Assembly (NCBI RefSeq): GCF_003721565.1
Contig: NZ_RJJE01000017.1
Coordinates: 1,538,636-1,602,635 of the forward strand
Direction: 5' to 3'
DNA from: Rufibacter immobilis
Lineage (GTDB): Bacteria; Bacteroidota; Bacteroidia; Cytophagales; Hymenobacteraceae
Length of the DNA stretch: 64,000 nucleotides
The position numbers and the translations under genes are program-made. Below are positions 16,157 through 26,200 of the stretch, in pieces; position 1 is the first letter of the stretch; each line of letters begins with the position of its first letter. A model generated the notes under the pieces. The model made no database searches and had not been told where the DNA came from. It was given only the letters and a program-made list of their open reading frames with translations.

Positions 16157-17497
16157 TTAGAGCACTGTTTTGTGGGTGATGGTCTCCGTGATGGGCACGT
16201 TTTCCTGCTTATTGCCCAGAATGAGCCGGTTGCCGGAGTCAAAGGTGAAATAATTCCAGAACCAGTTGGTCATGACTACCAGCCGGTTCCGGAAGCCTAC
16301 AATGGACACCAGGTGAATGAACATCCAGATAAGCCAGGCAAAGAACCCCTGCGACTTCACTTCTTTCTTGAACAGCTTAAGATCTGCCACGGCTTTGTTG
16401 CGGCCAATGGTGGCCATGGAGCCCTGGTCCTTGTACACGAACGGCTGAAGCGGCTGCCCTGAGATGAGGTGCTGCAGGTTTTTGCCCAGCAGTTTTCCCT
16501 GCTGCATGGCGGGCTGGGCCAGCATGGGGTGCCCCTGCGGGTTCTCTGGCGTGACCATAGCCGCAATGTCGCCAATGGCGAAGACGTTTTCATAGCCCAT
16601 CACGCGGTTATGGGCGTCTACCTGCAGGCGGTTGCCCTTGAGGAGGCTCTCGGGACGCAGGCCGGGCACCGGGTTTCCGGTCACGCCAGCCGCCCAAATG
16701 AGCGTGCGGGTCACCAGGGTTTCGCCGGTATTGAAGGTAACGGTATAGCCGTCATAGGATTTCACGCGCTTGTTCAGCCAAACCTTCACCCCCATTTCCT
16801 CCAGAAACTGCTGTGATTTCTTAGACGCCTCCGCAGACATGCCCTTGAGCAACTCGCCGCCGCTCTGGATCAGGTAAATATCCATGGATTTGAAGTCCAG
16901 CTCTGGGTAATCTTTGGGGAAGACGTGCAGCCGGAGCTCGCTGAGGGCACCGGCCAGTTCCACGCCCGTGGGTCCGCCACCTACAATCACGTAGTCCATG
17001 AGGCTGTTGAGCTGTTCCTGGTCGTCTAGTTGCAGGGCGTTCTCAAAGTTGCAGAGAATGGTGTTGCGCAGGGTAATAGCGTCTGCCACGCTTTTCATGG
17101 CAATGGCGTTGTGCTCCATCTGCTCGTCTCCAAAGTAGTTGGTGGTGGCGCCCGTGGCGATGACCAGGAAATCATAGCGGATGAGCCCGATGTTGGTTTC
17201 CACCAACTGTTGCACCGTGTCTACGTGCTGCACTTCGGCCAGCCGGAAAAAGAAATTCTTCTGTTCCTCAAAAATCTTCCGGAACGGGTGAATGATGGCG
17301 TCTGCCTCCACCCCAGAGGTGGCCACCTGGTACAGGAGCGGCTGAAACGTGTGGTAATTCTGCTTGTCAATCAATATCACCTGCACGTCTGCGTGCCTCA
17401 GCGACTTCACCAGTTCCAGCCCGGCAAAACCGCCGCCAATAATTACCACCTTGGGTTTACCAATGTCTTGTATTCTTGCATAGTTGGCCATACGCAC
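16157..17497 (-). CDS. Type II NADH:quinone oxidoreductase (NDH-2 like)
   Basis: 446 residues. FAD-binding motif VVIIGGGFAGLELVKSL is near the N-terminus, the NADH-binding motif DYVIVGGGPTGVELAGAL is central, and NVFAIGDIAAM closes the FAD site. A hydrophobic C-terminal segment (FFAWLIWMFIHLVSIVGF) matches the membrane-anchoring part of NDH-2 enzymes. It would pass electrons from NADH to quinone without proton pumping at the cytoplasmic membrane. M1 or M3 (MANYARIQD) may be the start. The gene stands alone. Confidence 0.9.
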   Translation of the reverse strand: MRMANYARIQDIGKPKVVIIGGGFAGLELVKSLRHADVQVILIDKQNYHTFQPLLYQVATSGVEADAIIHPFRKIFEEQKNFFFRLAEVQHVDTVQQLVETNIGLIRYDFLVIATGATTNYFGDEQMEHNAIAMKSVADAITLRNTILCNFENALQLDDQEQLNSLMDYVIVGGGPTGVELAGALSELRLHVFPKDYPELDFKSMDIYLIQSGGELLKGMSAEASKKSQQFLEEMGVKVWLNKRVKSYDGYTVTFNTGETLVTRTLIWAAGVTGNPVPGLRPESLLKGNRLQVDAHNRVMGYENVFAIGDIAAMVTPENPQGHPMLAQPAMQQGKLLGKNLQHLISGQPLQPFVYKDQGSMATIGRNKAVADLKLFKKEVKSQGFFAWLIWMFIHLVSIVGFRNRLVVMTNWFWNYFTFDSGNRLILGNKQENVPITETITHKTVL

Positions 17498-17689
17498 CTG
17501 CTCAATTGACTCACCGGCTACGGTGAGGGTTCCCAGAGACAGCCCTCCCGCATCTTCGGCAGAACTTCTTTTTCTGTTCCTTATAATTGGTTGGTAAATC
17601 TACCCTTGCCGGAAAAGCATCTACGGGCGGAAATCAGGCGGCTTGCGCAAAAGACTTCCGGCTACCGGCAACGGCAGAAGCTACAGAAT

Positions 17690-17968
17690 TTACCCGTTTC
17701 TGCGCTTGGCCTCGGTCTGCATTACCCGCAATTGGTCCTGGGCGGCTTTGAGGCGGCTTTTGGCGGCTTTCTCTTTTTCCTCGGCGTATTCCACATCCTG
17801 CTCGGCTTTGGTTACTTCGGCCTTGAGGGCCTCTACCCGGCGTTGCTGGTCTGCGATGACAGGGTCGCTGGAGAGGCTGGAGCTGGTGAAAACCGAGCAT
17901 CCCACCATGAACGGGAAAGCGAAGGCAAGGAGAGCAGTAGACAGTTTAGGGAGCGACAAATGGTTCAT
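17690..17968 (-). CDS. Small coiled-coil lipoprotein
   Basis: 92 residues. A signal peptide (STALLAFAFPFMVGC) ends in a lipobox with Cys near residue 24. The mature part from DQQRRVEALKAEVTKAEQ is a continuous heptad-like coiled coil rich in Glu, Lys and Ala, of the Lpp-like/periplasmic tether type. No specific family is recognised. It is probably anchored in the outer or inner membrane, facing the periplasm. Upstream lies a palindromic element separating it from the next gene on the same strand. Confidence 0.75.
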   Translation of the reverse strand: MNHLSLPKLSTALLAFAFPFMVGCSVFTSSSLSSDPVIADQQRRVEALKAEVTKAEQDVEYAEEKEKAAKSRLKAAQDQLRVMQTEAKRRNG

Positions 17969-18063
17969 GGGAAGAAGTTTATGGTTTCATTCTTGTACGG
18001 GCAGCCCGAAAAAGGTTGTACAGCCCCTGTTCTAGACGTGCGCCGGAGGCGGTCAAAAGCGCA

Positions 18064-18117
18064 GCGCCTTGCGTTTAGGGGCCGTTTTTGGAAAAACGGC
18101 CCCTAAACGCAAGGCGC
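18064..18117. repeat. Dispersed palindromic element, copy 6 (26-base perfect arms)
   Basis: A 54-base palindrome with only the central GG unpaired. The locus-specific extension GCGCCTT/AAGGCGC lengthens the core by 7 base pairs. Confidence 0.95.
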
Positions 18118-18139
18118 GCACGTGTCTTAAGAACGGGTA

Positions 18140-18550
18140 TTACAAAGCCGGCAGCGCGTCTGCCCTGAGTTTTAGTTTTCTCACTTTGGCCGGGTCCATT
18201 TCCTCTGGTCTGGAAAGCAGACCCACCACCAGACCGGTTAAGCCAATGGTGAGGAAGGTGTTGCGGGCTTTGGTGTTATGGGCAAACCCGAAGAGCCAGG
18301 GCGCCGCCAGGGAGAACGCGCTGGTCACAAAATCAATGGCCAGGTGCGCCTTGTAGGGCATTACCTGCACCGCGCCCCACTCTGCCTTGGTCACCAGCGC
18401 CGACACCAGGGTGCCTCCGCTAATGGCACGGCAAAGCGTGGTGGCGGTTTCTTCTTCGGTGAAGCCAACAGTTTCTGGGGCCGAGGCCACTGCCGGAATA
18501 TAGGCTACGTCTGCGATGCCGTGCAACGGCCGGGGAATTGGTTGCCACAT
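18140..18550 (-). CDS. Predicted membrane protein, SPW-repeat-like
   Basis: 136 residues with two to three predicted membrane helices (GGTLVSALVTKAEWG, LAIDFVTSAFSLAAPWLFGF, FLTIGLTGLVVGLLS). The stretch AIDF-x-APWLFGF resembles SPW-repeat proteins, in which a helix ends in S/A-P-W. The N-terminal 40 residues are soluble and begin MWQPIPRPLHGIADVAYI. The function is unknown. On the minus strand ahead of the lipoprotein gene but separated from it by a palindromic element. Confidence 0.7.
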   Translation of the reverse strand: MWQPIPRPLHGIADVAYIPAVASAPETVGFTEEETATTLCRAISGGTLVSALVTKAEWGAVQVMPYKAHLAIDFVTSAFSLAAPWLFGFAHNTKARNTFLTIGLTGLVVGLLSRPEEMDPAKVRKLKLRADALPAL

Positions 18551-18677
18551 GGGTTTTCTTCTTTAGGGGTGAAACATTACCAGCTGTTATGACACAGCCT
18601 TTTACCTCCCATCTGTACGAGGCCTTCTGCCGTTTGTTCCTGCCTCGCCGTTGCACGCCCAATTAAACCGGAGAGCT

Positions 18678-18717
18678 AGTTTAAGCCTTTTTCCGGAAAA
18701 ACGGGCGCTAAACGCAA
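18678..18717. repeat. Dispersed palindromic element, copy 7 (degenerate)
   Basis: The right half GGGCGCTAAACGC is recognisable; the left half has lost bases (AGTTTAAGCC plus T5). Confidence 0.65.
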
Positions 18718-18766
18718 AAGCCCCCATGAAATAGTTACGCACTTGGTTGGGCGCGGCCGCGGAGAA

Positions 18767-18961
18767 CTAGATGCCTCTTACCTCCAGCCGGATGAGCTGG
18801 GTAATCCGTTCGCTGAGTTTATCACTGATCGCTTTGAGCTCGGCCTGCGAGTATTGATAGAAATCCAGCTGGTTAATAAATTCTATTGCGTCTGCACAGT
18901 CCACTAAGTCGGCTTTCTCAATGGTAGCGATCACTCTCTCCACGGGTATTTTCTCCTGCAT
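18767..18961 (-). CDS. Hypothetical 64-residue helical protein
   Basis: Begins MQEKIPVERVIATIEKADLV and is predicted almost wholly helical and acidic in its first half, ending LSERITQLIRLEVRGI. There is no signal peptide or membrane helix. No family is recognised. It is isolated, with palindromic elements on both sides (18678 and 19137). Confidence 0.55.
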   Translation of the reverse strand: MQEKIPVERVIATIEKADLVDCADAIEFINQLDFYQYSQAELKAISDKLSERITQLIRLEVRGI

Positions 18962-19460
18962 CGGCTTTGCGTTTTAGTTAATGGCGCAACAGAAAACATT
19001 ACAAATAATTCCTGGTTTAAAATAATTGAGTACTAATGCGCCATTTTCCGTATTAACCACCTCACTACCACTCCTTTCGGACGAAATGTATAAGAACCCG
19101 TAGGTAAAAAAAGGCATTGGGAAACAGCGATGGCCATTTGCGTTTAGGGCCGCTTTTTCAAAAAAGAGCCCCTAAACAAAAGGCTCTTGAGCGGGAGGTT
19201 CCTGATGGAGCAGTATGTTCTTTTCACCGCCAGAACCGGCCAGAAATTATTCAGACGCAACGCCTATGCTGCAACGCGCTGCCTGGGAACTCGTTAAATA
19301 AAATTATTTAAAAAGTTAAGATGTGTTAATTCATGTGCAGACGAGAGATGAGACGGGCAGAGCAGCAGAATTATCAAATACTTCCTAAATTGTCGGCCAC
19401 AGACGGCGACAATGTCACTTTGGTTTCATCCTTAACACCAAGCTGCGGCACGGTTCTCCC
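18962..19460. other. 499-base divergent gap
   Basis: Holds the palindromic element at 19137-19182 and AT-rich flanks before each start. No gene or clear promoter box pair was recognised. Confidence 0.55.
19137..19182. repeat. Dispersed palindromic element, copy 8
   Basis: TTTGCGTTTAGGGCCGC, T5 and a right half AGAGCCCCTAAAC that has lost the terminal GC of the core. Confidence 0.8.
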
Positions 19461-19910
19461 ATGCACATAGATTTACAACTCCAACCCCTGCACCAGGACG
19501 ATTACCTGAAAATTGAGATAGATCCCCACGTAAGTTTCATTTATCTGGAATGGCTCAAAACACCTCAGAATGACACCTTTAGAGAGTTGTTTAGGATGGC
19601 TGTCTCCCTTGCCGTTGACCTGAACTCTGAGTACTGGCTCAGTGACGCCCGCACCATCCCCTATCTGGACTTCGCGAACCAAAACTGGGTTATACGGGAA
19701 GTTACTCCCCTGCTGGCCGCCTCCAAACTTAGAAAGTACGCCCGCCTGTCTTCTAAAGAAAGCATAGACCTGCTGGACATTCACCGTATTTATGAGACGC
19801 TGAGCAGCCAAACCAATTTTACCGCCATCACCAAATTTGAGTCTTTCACAAGCAAAGAGGCGGCGCAGGAATGGCTTTTCTCAGACTACGGAGAGGTACA
19901 TTGTTCTTGA
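19461..19910 (+). CDS. Hypothetical protein, STAS/SpoIIAA-like
   Basis: 149 residues (MHIDLQLQPLHQDDYLKI). The pattern of an early beta hairpin (ISFIYLEWLKTP-like), a helix FRELFRMAVSLAVDL and then YWLSDARTIPYLDF recalls STAS-like domains in which a strand ends in a conserved D. It is soluble. Proteins of this type are frequent in Hymenobacteraceae and usually uncharacterised. The fold suggestion rests on pattern only. Confidence 0.65.
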   Translation: MHIDLQLQPLHQDDYLKIEIDPHVSFIYLEWLKTPQNDTFRELFRMAVSLAVDLNSEYWLSDARTIPYLDFANQNWVIREVTPLLAASKLRKYARLSSKESIDLLDIHRIYETLSSQTNFTAITKFESFTSKEAAQEWLFSDYGEVHCS

Positions 19911-20023
19911 GCGGCCTCTGGGGCTGCAACTGCTTTGCCTGCTACAACGGGTATTAACCCAAAAGGCAGGTTGTCCGTTTCAGAGCTCTGGCAAGGCGAA
20001 ACAAGCGCCCTTGTTACTCTTGC

Positions 20024-20497
20024 ATGGCAGAAGACAAACACATAGACACCCAAGTTAGGGCCCAACTGGTAGAGCTTTTAAGAGGCGGTTTTGCGCCCAA
20101 CGTGATCCTGCTCCGCGAATTCCACTATGACAAAGCCGGTATTATGTTGCCCGGCCTCCATTTCTCGGGGTGGGTGCTGCTGGGCCACATGCAGGCGCGG
20201 CAACACACCCTCCTTCAGTTCATGAAAGACCCGGAGAAGAACCTGGAAATCTGGCCAGACGCGCATTGGCCCCAGAACCACACGCCCCAGAGTGCCGTGG
20301 AATGGAACACCGCCATTGACGCCTTTGAGCGGGAACTGGAGGAAATGGTGCAACTGGTGCAGGACCCCTCCATTGATTTATTCAAAGTGTACCCCAACGG
20401 CAAAACCCTCTCCTGGGCCGCCATGACCGCGCTGCACCACAACGGCTACCACACCGGCCAGCTCAAAACCGTAGGCCGACAGGTAGGCGTTTGGTAA
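20024..20497 (+). CDS. DinB-like putative metal-dependent protein
   Basis: 157 residues. The arrangement of a first histidine in WVLLGHMQARQHTLLQF and a C-terminal HHNGYHTGQLK segment fits the three-histidine metal site of the DinB/YfiT four-helix-bundle superfamily (PF12867-like). Members include thiol transferases and many proteins of unknown function. It is soluble and monocistronic, lies 114 bases after the preceding gene, and is convergent with the sulfotransferase. Confidence 0.8.
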   Translation: MAEDKHIDTQVRAQLVELLRGGFAPNVILLREFHYDKAGIMLPGLHFSGWVLLGHMQARQHTLLQFMKDPEKNLEIWPDAHWPQNHTPQSAVEWNTAIDAFERELEEMVQLVQDPSIDLFKVYPNGKTLSWAAMTALHHNGYHTGQLKTVGRQVGVW

Positions 20498-20507
20498 AGC
20501 ATGCTGC

Positions 20508-21401
20508 TTAAGCGTACAGCGGTTGCTGCGAGGCAATGATCTCCTGCTTCAGCTCCTCAAAATCTACGTCGGCTAAGGTGGGGGCGTACGTCATGGGGCC
20601 GCCCGCCGAAGTTGGGTAGTTCAGGTAACGGAGCAAAGGTCCGGCTATGACCTGGGCGCGCTCCACCTGTTCTGGGGTGAGTTGCTCCATCCAGTAACCG
20701 GCCTGCCCTTTCTTGAGGTGCTTGGGGTTCTTCTGCTTGAGGGTGGCAAAGCTCATGGCCACCTCCAGCTCCTCCTGTTGCCGCTCGTCCAGTTCCAGGC
20801 CCAGGTAGGCCAGCAAATGGTTCAGCTCCTGCCGGAAATCCAGCAGAAAGGCTTCGTAGAGCGTGATGTGGAGGTTGTATTCCTGCCGCAGGCGCAGATG
20901 GTCAAACACGTGCCACACCCATTCCTGCAGGAGCGCGTCAAAATGCTGTGCCAGGTATTGCTGCGGATCCCTTATTTCCTGCGGATAGTATTTGAGCATG
21001 TAGTCTGAGCAATAGTACTTGGCCGCCGAAATGGCCCGGTCTCTGGGGTCCCGGATGATGTACACCTTCTTGTCAAAGAGGTTCAGCAGCTCACCGCTCC
21101 TTTTGCAGATAGGCGAATGCGTCCAGACATGGTTCGTCTGGCGCACATAGTCTTCTATGTCTTCCACCGGCATCCTGAAAATACTACTGATCCGGTAGCT
21201 GTACTGCAAATCAGTAATGTCTAACACGTCTATGCTGGCCTGGCTGGGGTAGTTGAGGTCCCAGTCTTTGGCCAGTTGGTAGATGGCGTGCCGCTGAATA
21301 AAGCTTTGGTGGGGTTGGCCGGTTCTCTGTAGAATTGCCTGGATGATCTGGTAGAGCCAGAAGTTTCCGCACTTAGGTGCGCCGCCTTGCAGAATGTGCA
21401 T
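20508..21401 (-). CDS. Sulfotransferase family protein
   Basis: 297 residues. The 5'-phosphosulfate loop is at the very N-terminus (GGAPKCGNFWLYQII) and the 3'-phosphate-binding segment is YIIRDPRDRAISAAKYY. Both define PAPS-dependent sulfotransferases. It should transfer sulfate from PAPS to a hydroxyl or amino group of a lipid, glycan or small molecule; the acceptor is unknown. It has no signal peptide. The gene is divergent from an APS kinase and close to a PAP phosphatase, so donor synthesis and by-product removal are encoded next to it. Confidence 0.88.
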   Translation of the reverse strand: MHILQGGAPKCGNFWLYQIIQAILQRTGQPHQSFIQRHAIYQLAKDWDLNYPSQASIDVLDITDLQYSYRISSIFRMPVEDIEDYVRQTNHVWTHSPICKRSGELLNLFDKKVYIIRDPRDRAISAAKYYCSDYMLKYYPQEIRDPQQYLAQHFDALLQEWVWHVFDHLRLRQEYNLHITLYEAFLLDFRQELNHLLAYLGLELDERQQEELEVAMSFATLKQKNPKHLKKGQAGYWMEQLTPEQVERAQVIAGPLLRYLNYPTSAGGPMTYAPTLADVDFEELKQEIIASQQPLYA

Positions 21402-21636
21402 GAGGTTTGGGTTTGCGGTTGAGTTTGTCTCCCCTCACGTATTTACCGGCCCAAAGGTTATAGCCCTGCCCTACCACCGCTTCCCTTCGCTTCTTTTCCA
21501 CACCAGGCAGCCACCCTTTGATTTTTGCGTAGAAGGAAAATTTCTGTTTCAGAACCAAGCTGCCACTGCTTCACCCCATGCTATGAAATACCTCTTCCCT
21601 TTTCAATCTAAAATCTGCACCCGCCAACGCAAAGAG

Positions 21637-22203
21637 ATGATGCAACAGGAACCCAGGCTGGTCTGGCTCACGGGACTTTCGGGCTCCGGGAAAACCACGT
21701 TGGCGCTGCGGCTGGAGCATTACCTGTTTCACCGCGGTTTCAAGGTGTTCTTGCTGGACGGCGACAACGTGCGGCACGGTCTCAATCAGGACCTGGGTTT
21801 TACAGCGGCAGACCGCAAAGAGAACCTTAGGCGCGTGGCCGAAGTAGCGAAGCTCATGCTGGAGGCAGGCATGGTGGTGCTGTGCGCGTTCATCTCGCCC
21901 TACGAGGAAGAGCGGGAACTGGTGAAGCAGATTGTGGGCCCGGACCGGTTCACGCAGATTTATGTAAATGCCTCCCTGGAAGTCTGCGAGCAGCGCGATG
22001 TGAAAGGTTTGTACCAAAAAGCCCGCCAGGGTATCATCCCTAATTTCACGGGCATCAGCGCACCCTATGAAGCCCCGCTGGCCCCAGACGTGGAAGTATG
22101 CACGGGTGAAGAATCGGTGGAAGAATCGCTCCTGAAAATAATTGACGTGGTGGAACCCCTGGTCTCACTGCCAGAAAAAGCCAGTGCCCTGCTGAACAAC
22201 TGA
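21637..22203 (+). CDS. cysC: Adenylylsulfate (APS) kinase
   Basis: 188 residues from the ATG at 21637 (MMQQEPRLVWLTGLSGSGKT); the frame is open upstream to 21394, and the ATG at 21583 is an alternative, but family similarity starts at the P-loop GLSGSGKTT. Other landmarks are LDGDNVRHGLNQDLGF, ENLRRVAEVAKLM, CAFISPYEEER and KGLYQKARQG. It phosphorylates APS to PAPS, the donor for the neighbouring sulfotransferase. ATP sulfurylase (cysDN) is not in the window. A palindromic element separates it from cysQ. Confidence 0.93.
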   Translation: MMQQEPRLVWLTGLSGSGKTTLALRLEHYLFHRGFKVFLLDGDNVRHGLNQDLGFTAADRKENLRRVAEVAKLMLEAGMVVLCAFISPYEEERELVKQIVGPDRFTQIYVNASLEVCEQRDVKGLYQKARQGIIPNFTGISAPYEAPLAPDVEVCTGEESVEESLLKIIDVVEPLVSLPEKASALLNN

Positions 22204-22248
22204 TCTGCCCCAGTACTGTGAAACTCCTCTTACCTTTGTTCATTCAGC

Positions 22249-22298
22249 CCTTTGCATTTAGCGGCCGTTTTTCCAAAAAGAGCCCCTAAACGCAAAGC
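22249..22298. repeat. Dispersed palindromic element, copy 9 (between cysC and cysQ)
   Basis: Core with variant left arm ATTTAGCGGCCG and right arm GAGCCCCTAAACGC; outer CTTT/AAAG pair. Three stem mismatches. Confidence 0.9.
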
Positions 22299-22322
22299 AC
22301 ATTGTCACCGCAGTACCCCGCC

Positions 22323-23108
22323 ATGAAAAACACCACTACCCAGGAACTGCTTTCCCTTGCCCGCACCGCCGCTCTGGAGGCCGGTGCCGCCATTCTGGAA
22401 GTGTACCACAGCCCTAACTTTGGGGTACAGCTGAAAGAGGACGACTCCCCGCTCACCCGCGCCGACCAAGCCGCCCACGCCATTATCTCCCGGCATTTGG
22501 CCGCCACCGGCTTGCCCGTTCTGTCTGAAGAAGGAACCCACCTCAACTACGAAGCGCGCTCCGTCTGGACCTGGTACTGGCTGGTGGACCCGCTGGACGG
22601 CACCAAGGAATTTATCAAGAGAAACGGAGAGTTCACGGTGAACATCGCGCTCATGCACCAAAACCAACCGGTGGCGGGCGTGGTGTTTGCGCCATGTCTG
22701 GAGACGCTTTATTGGGGAGCAGGAGAGACTGGGGTTTTTAAAGAAGAGAGAGGCGAAAGCACGCCATTAATCCCGCTGCCGCAGAAACAGAACCTGCAAG
22801 AATTAGGCAAGCGCCCGCACCTGAAAATCATCGCCTCGCGCACCCACCTGAGCCCAGAGACCAAAACGTTCATTGAGCAGTTCAGCCAGGCGCAATTGGT
22901 TTCCATGGGCAGTTCCCTCAAGTTCATGCTGCTGGCCGAGGGGAAGGCGGACCTCTACCCCAGGTTCGCGCCTACCATGGAATGGGACACCGCCGCGGCC
23001 CACGCCCTGCTAAACGCCCTTGGCTACGGCATCTACCAAACTGATCTATCTGCGGAGTTGCACTACAATAAACCTTCCTTGCTGAACCCCTCATTTCTGG
23101 CGTTTTAA
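22323..23108 (+). CDS. cysQ: 3'(2'),5'-bisphosphate nucleotidase
   Basis: 261 residues from the ATG at 22323 (MKNTTTQELLSLARTAA); the in-frame ATG at 22302 is less likely. The inositol-monophosphatase-fold metal motifs are present: LTRADQAAH, SEEGTH, the WLVDPLDGTKEFI signature and EWDTAAAHALL near the C-terminus. It hydrolyses PAP, the product of sulfotransferases, to AMP, relieving product inhibition. Its position after cysC and beside a sulfotransferase fits a dedicated sulfation module. Confidence 0.94.
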   Translation: MKNTTTQELLSLARTAALEAGAAILEVYHSPNFGVQLKEDDSPLTRADQAAHAIISRHLAATGLPVLSEEGTHLNYEARSVWTWYWLVDPLDGTKEFIKRNGEFTVNIALMHQNQPVAGVVFAPCLETLYWGAGETGVFKEERGESTPLIPLPQKQNLQELGKRPHLKIIASRTHLSPETKTFIEQFSQAQLVSMGSSLKFMLLAEGKADLYPRFAPTMEWDTAAAHALLNALGYGIYQTDLSAELHYNKPSLLNPSFLAF

Positions 23109-23277
23109 GCTCAGCACATCGCTGTTCCCAACTCTGCCTTCAAATAAGCCATCAATGCAGGCTACTACTGCATCTAATCTTTTTTTGAGATAAAATTTAA
23201 AAGATTACCACATCTTTGCAGGATTAGAGAAATGCGTCCATTTGGGCGTATTCATGATGACTTTCCTTGCGATCAAG

Positions 23278-26200
23278 ATGAAAAATAAAACCATTCGGTA
23301 CCTGTTATTTGGCTTCGGGGTTTCTCTGCTGCTGCTGCTCATCAGTTCCACCGCCTCTTACATGAGCATTAACCGGCTGGTGAACAGCTCTGAGCAGGTA
23401 AACAACTCTAACCTTATCTCACTGGAACTGGAGAACATCATCTCCAGCATGAAAGACGCCGAAACCGGCTACCGGGGCATTCTGCTCATGAAGGATTCCC
23501 TCTACTTGGGGCCATACGCAGGTGCCTATGAGCGGGCGCAGGCAAGCTTTAACCGCGCCAAGGAACTCTCCGCCAACAACCCGGTGCAACAGAAGAACCT
23601 GGAAGCCTTTCTGCCCATCATGAACCAGCGGTTTAAGGTCATTGACGATGGTCTCATGAACCTTTCCGATCCGGCTTTCGCCCTGAAGAACATCCCAACC
23701 GGCAAAAGCCTGATGAACCAGTCCCGCGCCATGGTGGACAAAATGCAGGCCGAGGAACAGCGGTTTCTGCTGGATGAAAGCGAACGTCTGGAAAAGTATA
23801 CCAGCGTTACCCCTATCCTGGTAGTGGGCGCCGCGCTCCTCTCCTTTGTGATCACCTTTTTCGCATTTGGCCGCATCACCTCAGACCTGCGCAAACGGGA
23901 GGAACTCCAGCAACAGATAGAAGAGGCCTCTGAGGAAATGAAGCAGCGGGTGGCCATCATCTCAGACATCGCCCAGAAAATTTCGCGCGGCGAATACAGC
24001 ACCAGAATTGACATCACCAAGAATGACCGCCTAGGCGGCTTAGCCGATGCCCTGAACCAGATGGCCGCTGAGCTGGAACAGAGTTTCAACCAACTGGAGA
24101 AGCAGGCCTGGCTCCAGCAAGGCGTAGTAGAGCTCAACGACCACCTGAAAGGCGAGAAAAACCCCTCTGAACTGGCCGAAGACGCCCTGAGCCACACGCT
24201 CCATTACCTCAATGCCACCCTTGGGAAATTTTACCTCATGGACGAGGCCAACACCTTCATGACTACCGCTGCCGCCTACGCCACTGAACTGGAAACCCAA
24301 AGCAGAATTCTCCCGGGCGAAGGCCTGGTGGGCCAGGTAGCCCAGGACAAAGAGCCGCTGGTGCTGCGCAACGTCCCTTCTGAGTTGTTCAGGGTAAATT
24401 CTGGGCTGTTACAGGGTACACCGGCTACTGTTATCATTTACCCGCTGGTATTCAATGACCAGCTGCTGGGCGTGCTGGAGATGGGTACTATTCAACCCTT
24501 ACCTGAAATGGCCCTGGAGTTTCTCCAGATTGCGTCTACCAACACCGCCGTAGCCCTGCACACGGCCAACAACCGCTTGCGCGTGCATGAACTCTTACAG
24601 GAGACCCAGACCCAGTCTGAGGAACTCATGGTACAGCAAGACGAACTGCAACGCACCAATGCAGACCTGGAAGAGCAGCAGCAGAAACTACAGGCCTCTG
24701 AAGAGGAACTGCGGGTGCAGCAGGAAGAGTTACTGCAATCTAACCAGGAACTGGAAGAGAAGGCCCAGCTACTGGAAGAACAAAACCAATACATTGCACA
24801 GAAGAGCCGTGAGCTTATTCAGTTAAACAAAGAAGTAGAGCAGAAAAACCGGGAACTGGAGCTGTCTGGCAAGTACAAATCTGAATTTCTGGCCAACATG
24901 AGCCATGAACTGCGTACACCGCTCAATTCCATCCTCCTCTTGGCCAAGCTCCTGGCCGACAGCAAAGACCTGGATCTGGGAGATGACCGCTATGAGTACG
25001 CCCGCGTGATCCATAACTCTGGGCAAGGTTTGCTGGAGCTTATCAATGAAATTCTGGACCTGTCTAAAATTGAAGCGGGCCAAATGGAAATCACGATTGA
25101 TCAGGTTCCTTTCACGGCAATAGCCAATGACCTGCAGGCCATGTTTACCCCGTTGGCGAAAAACAAAGGCCTTGACCTGGTTTTCGACTTTGCTCCTTCC
25201 CTGCCCGCTCACCTCTCCACCGATAAGCAACGGCTGGAGCAAGTCCTGAAGAACCTGTTGTCTAACGCCATCAAGTTCACCGACAAGGGGCAGGTGACGC
25301 TGCAGGTGGCTCCGGTAAACCCGTCTGAAGTAACATTCAAAAATGATGCTCTCAACCAAACCTCGGTTGTTGCCTTCAAGGTGAAAGACACCGGCATTGG
25401 CATACCCAAAGAAAAACAGGCGCTGGTGTTTGAAGCCTTCAAACAAGTAGACGGCTCCAGCCGGCGCAGTTACGGCGGTACCGGTTTGGGCTTGTCTATC
25501 AGCCGGGAAATCTCCAAACTCTTGGGCGGCGAAATCCAGCTGGAAAGCGAACCGGGGCAGGGCAGTGAGTTTACCATTTACATACCGCTATCCCTCTCCC
25601 CTGTTGCGCCACAGGATTACCCAGAGGAAAACGCTAATAAGGTCACTCCAGCCCCAGAACCGGTAGCAACCACTGTCCCAGAAAAAGCATCACCAGCGGT
25701 AGCGGCTCCTAGTGCTGTGCCAGATGACCGCGCCAGCATCACCTCTGAAGACAAAGTCATTCTTATCATTGAAGATGATGAACTCTTTATCAAAGCTCTG
25801 GTACCGTTCATTACCCGCAAAGGCTACAAAACCCTCATTGCCACCCGCGGCGATGAGGGTGTGGAACTAGCCCGCCAGTACCAACCGCAGGGTATCCTGC
25901 TAGACATCCACCTGCCCGTCATGGATGGCTGGAACGTGATGGAACACCTGAAGCAGGATGCGGCTACCCGTCATATACCGGTGCACACCATGTCCTCAGA
26001 GGAAGCCCGCCGAAAGAGCCTTCAGTTAGGGGCCGTGGAGTTCATCAACAAACCGCTCGCGGAGAAAGAACTGGGCATTATGCTGGAGCGTCTGGAAAGC
26101 GCCGGCAACAAAAACTCCCGCTTGCTGCTCATAGTGGAGAATGATGAGAAGCACGCCCAGGCGCTTTCCACCTACTTCCGGGAGAACGGCATAGACACCG

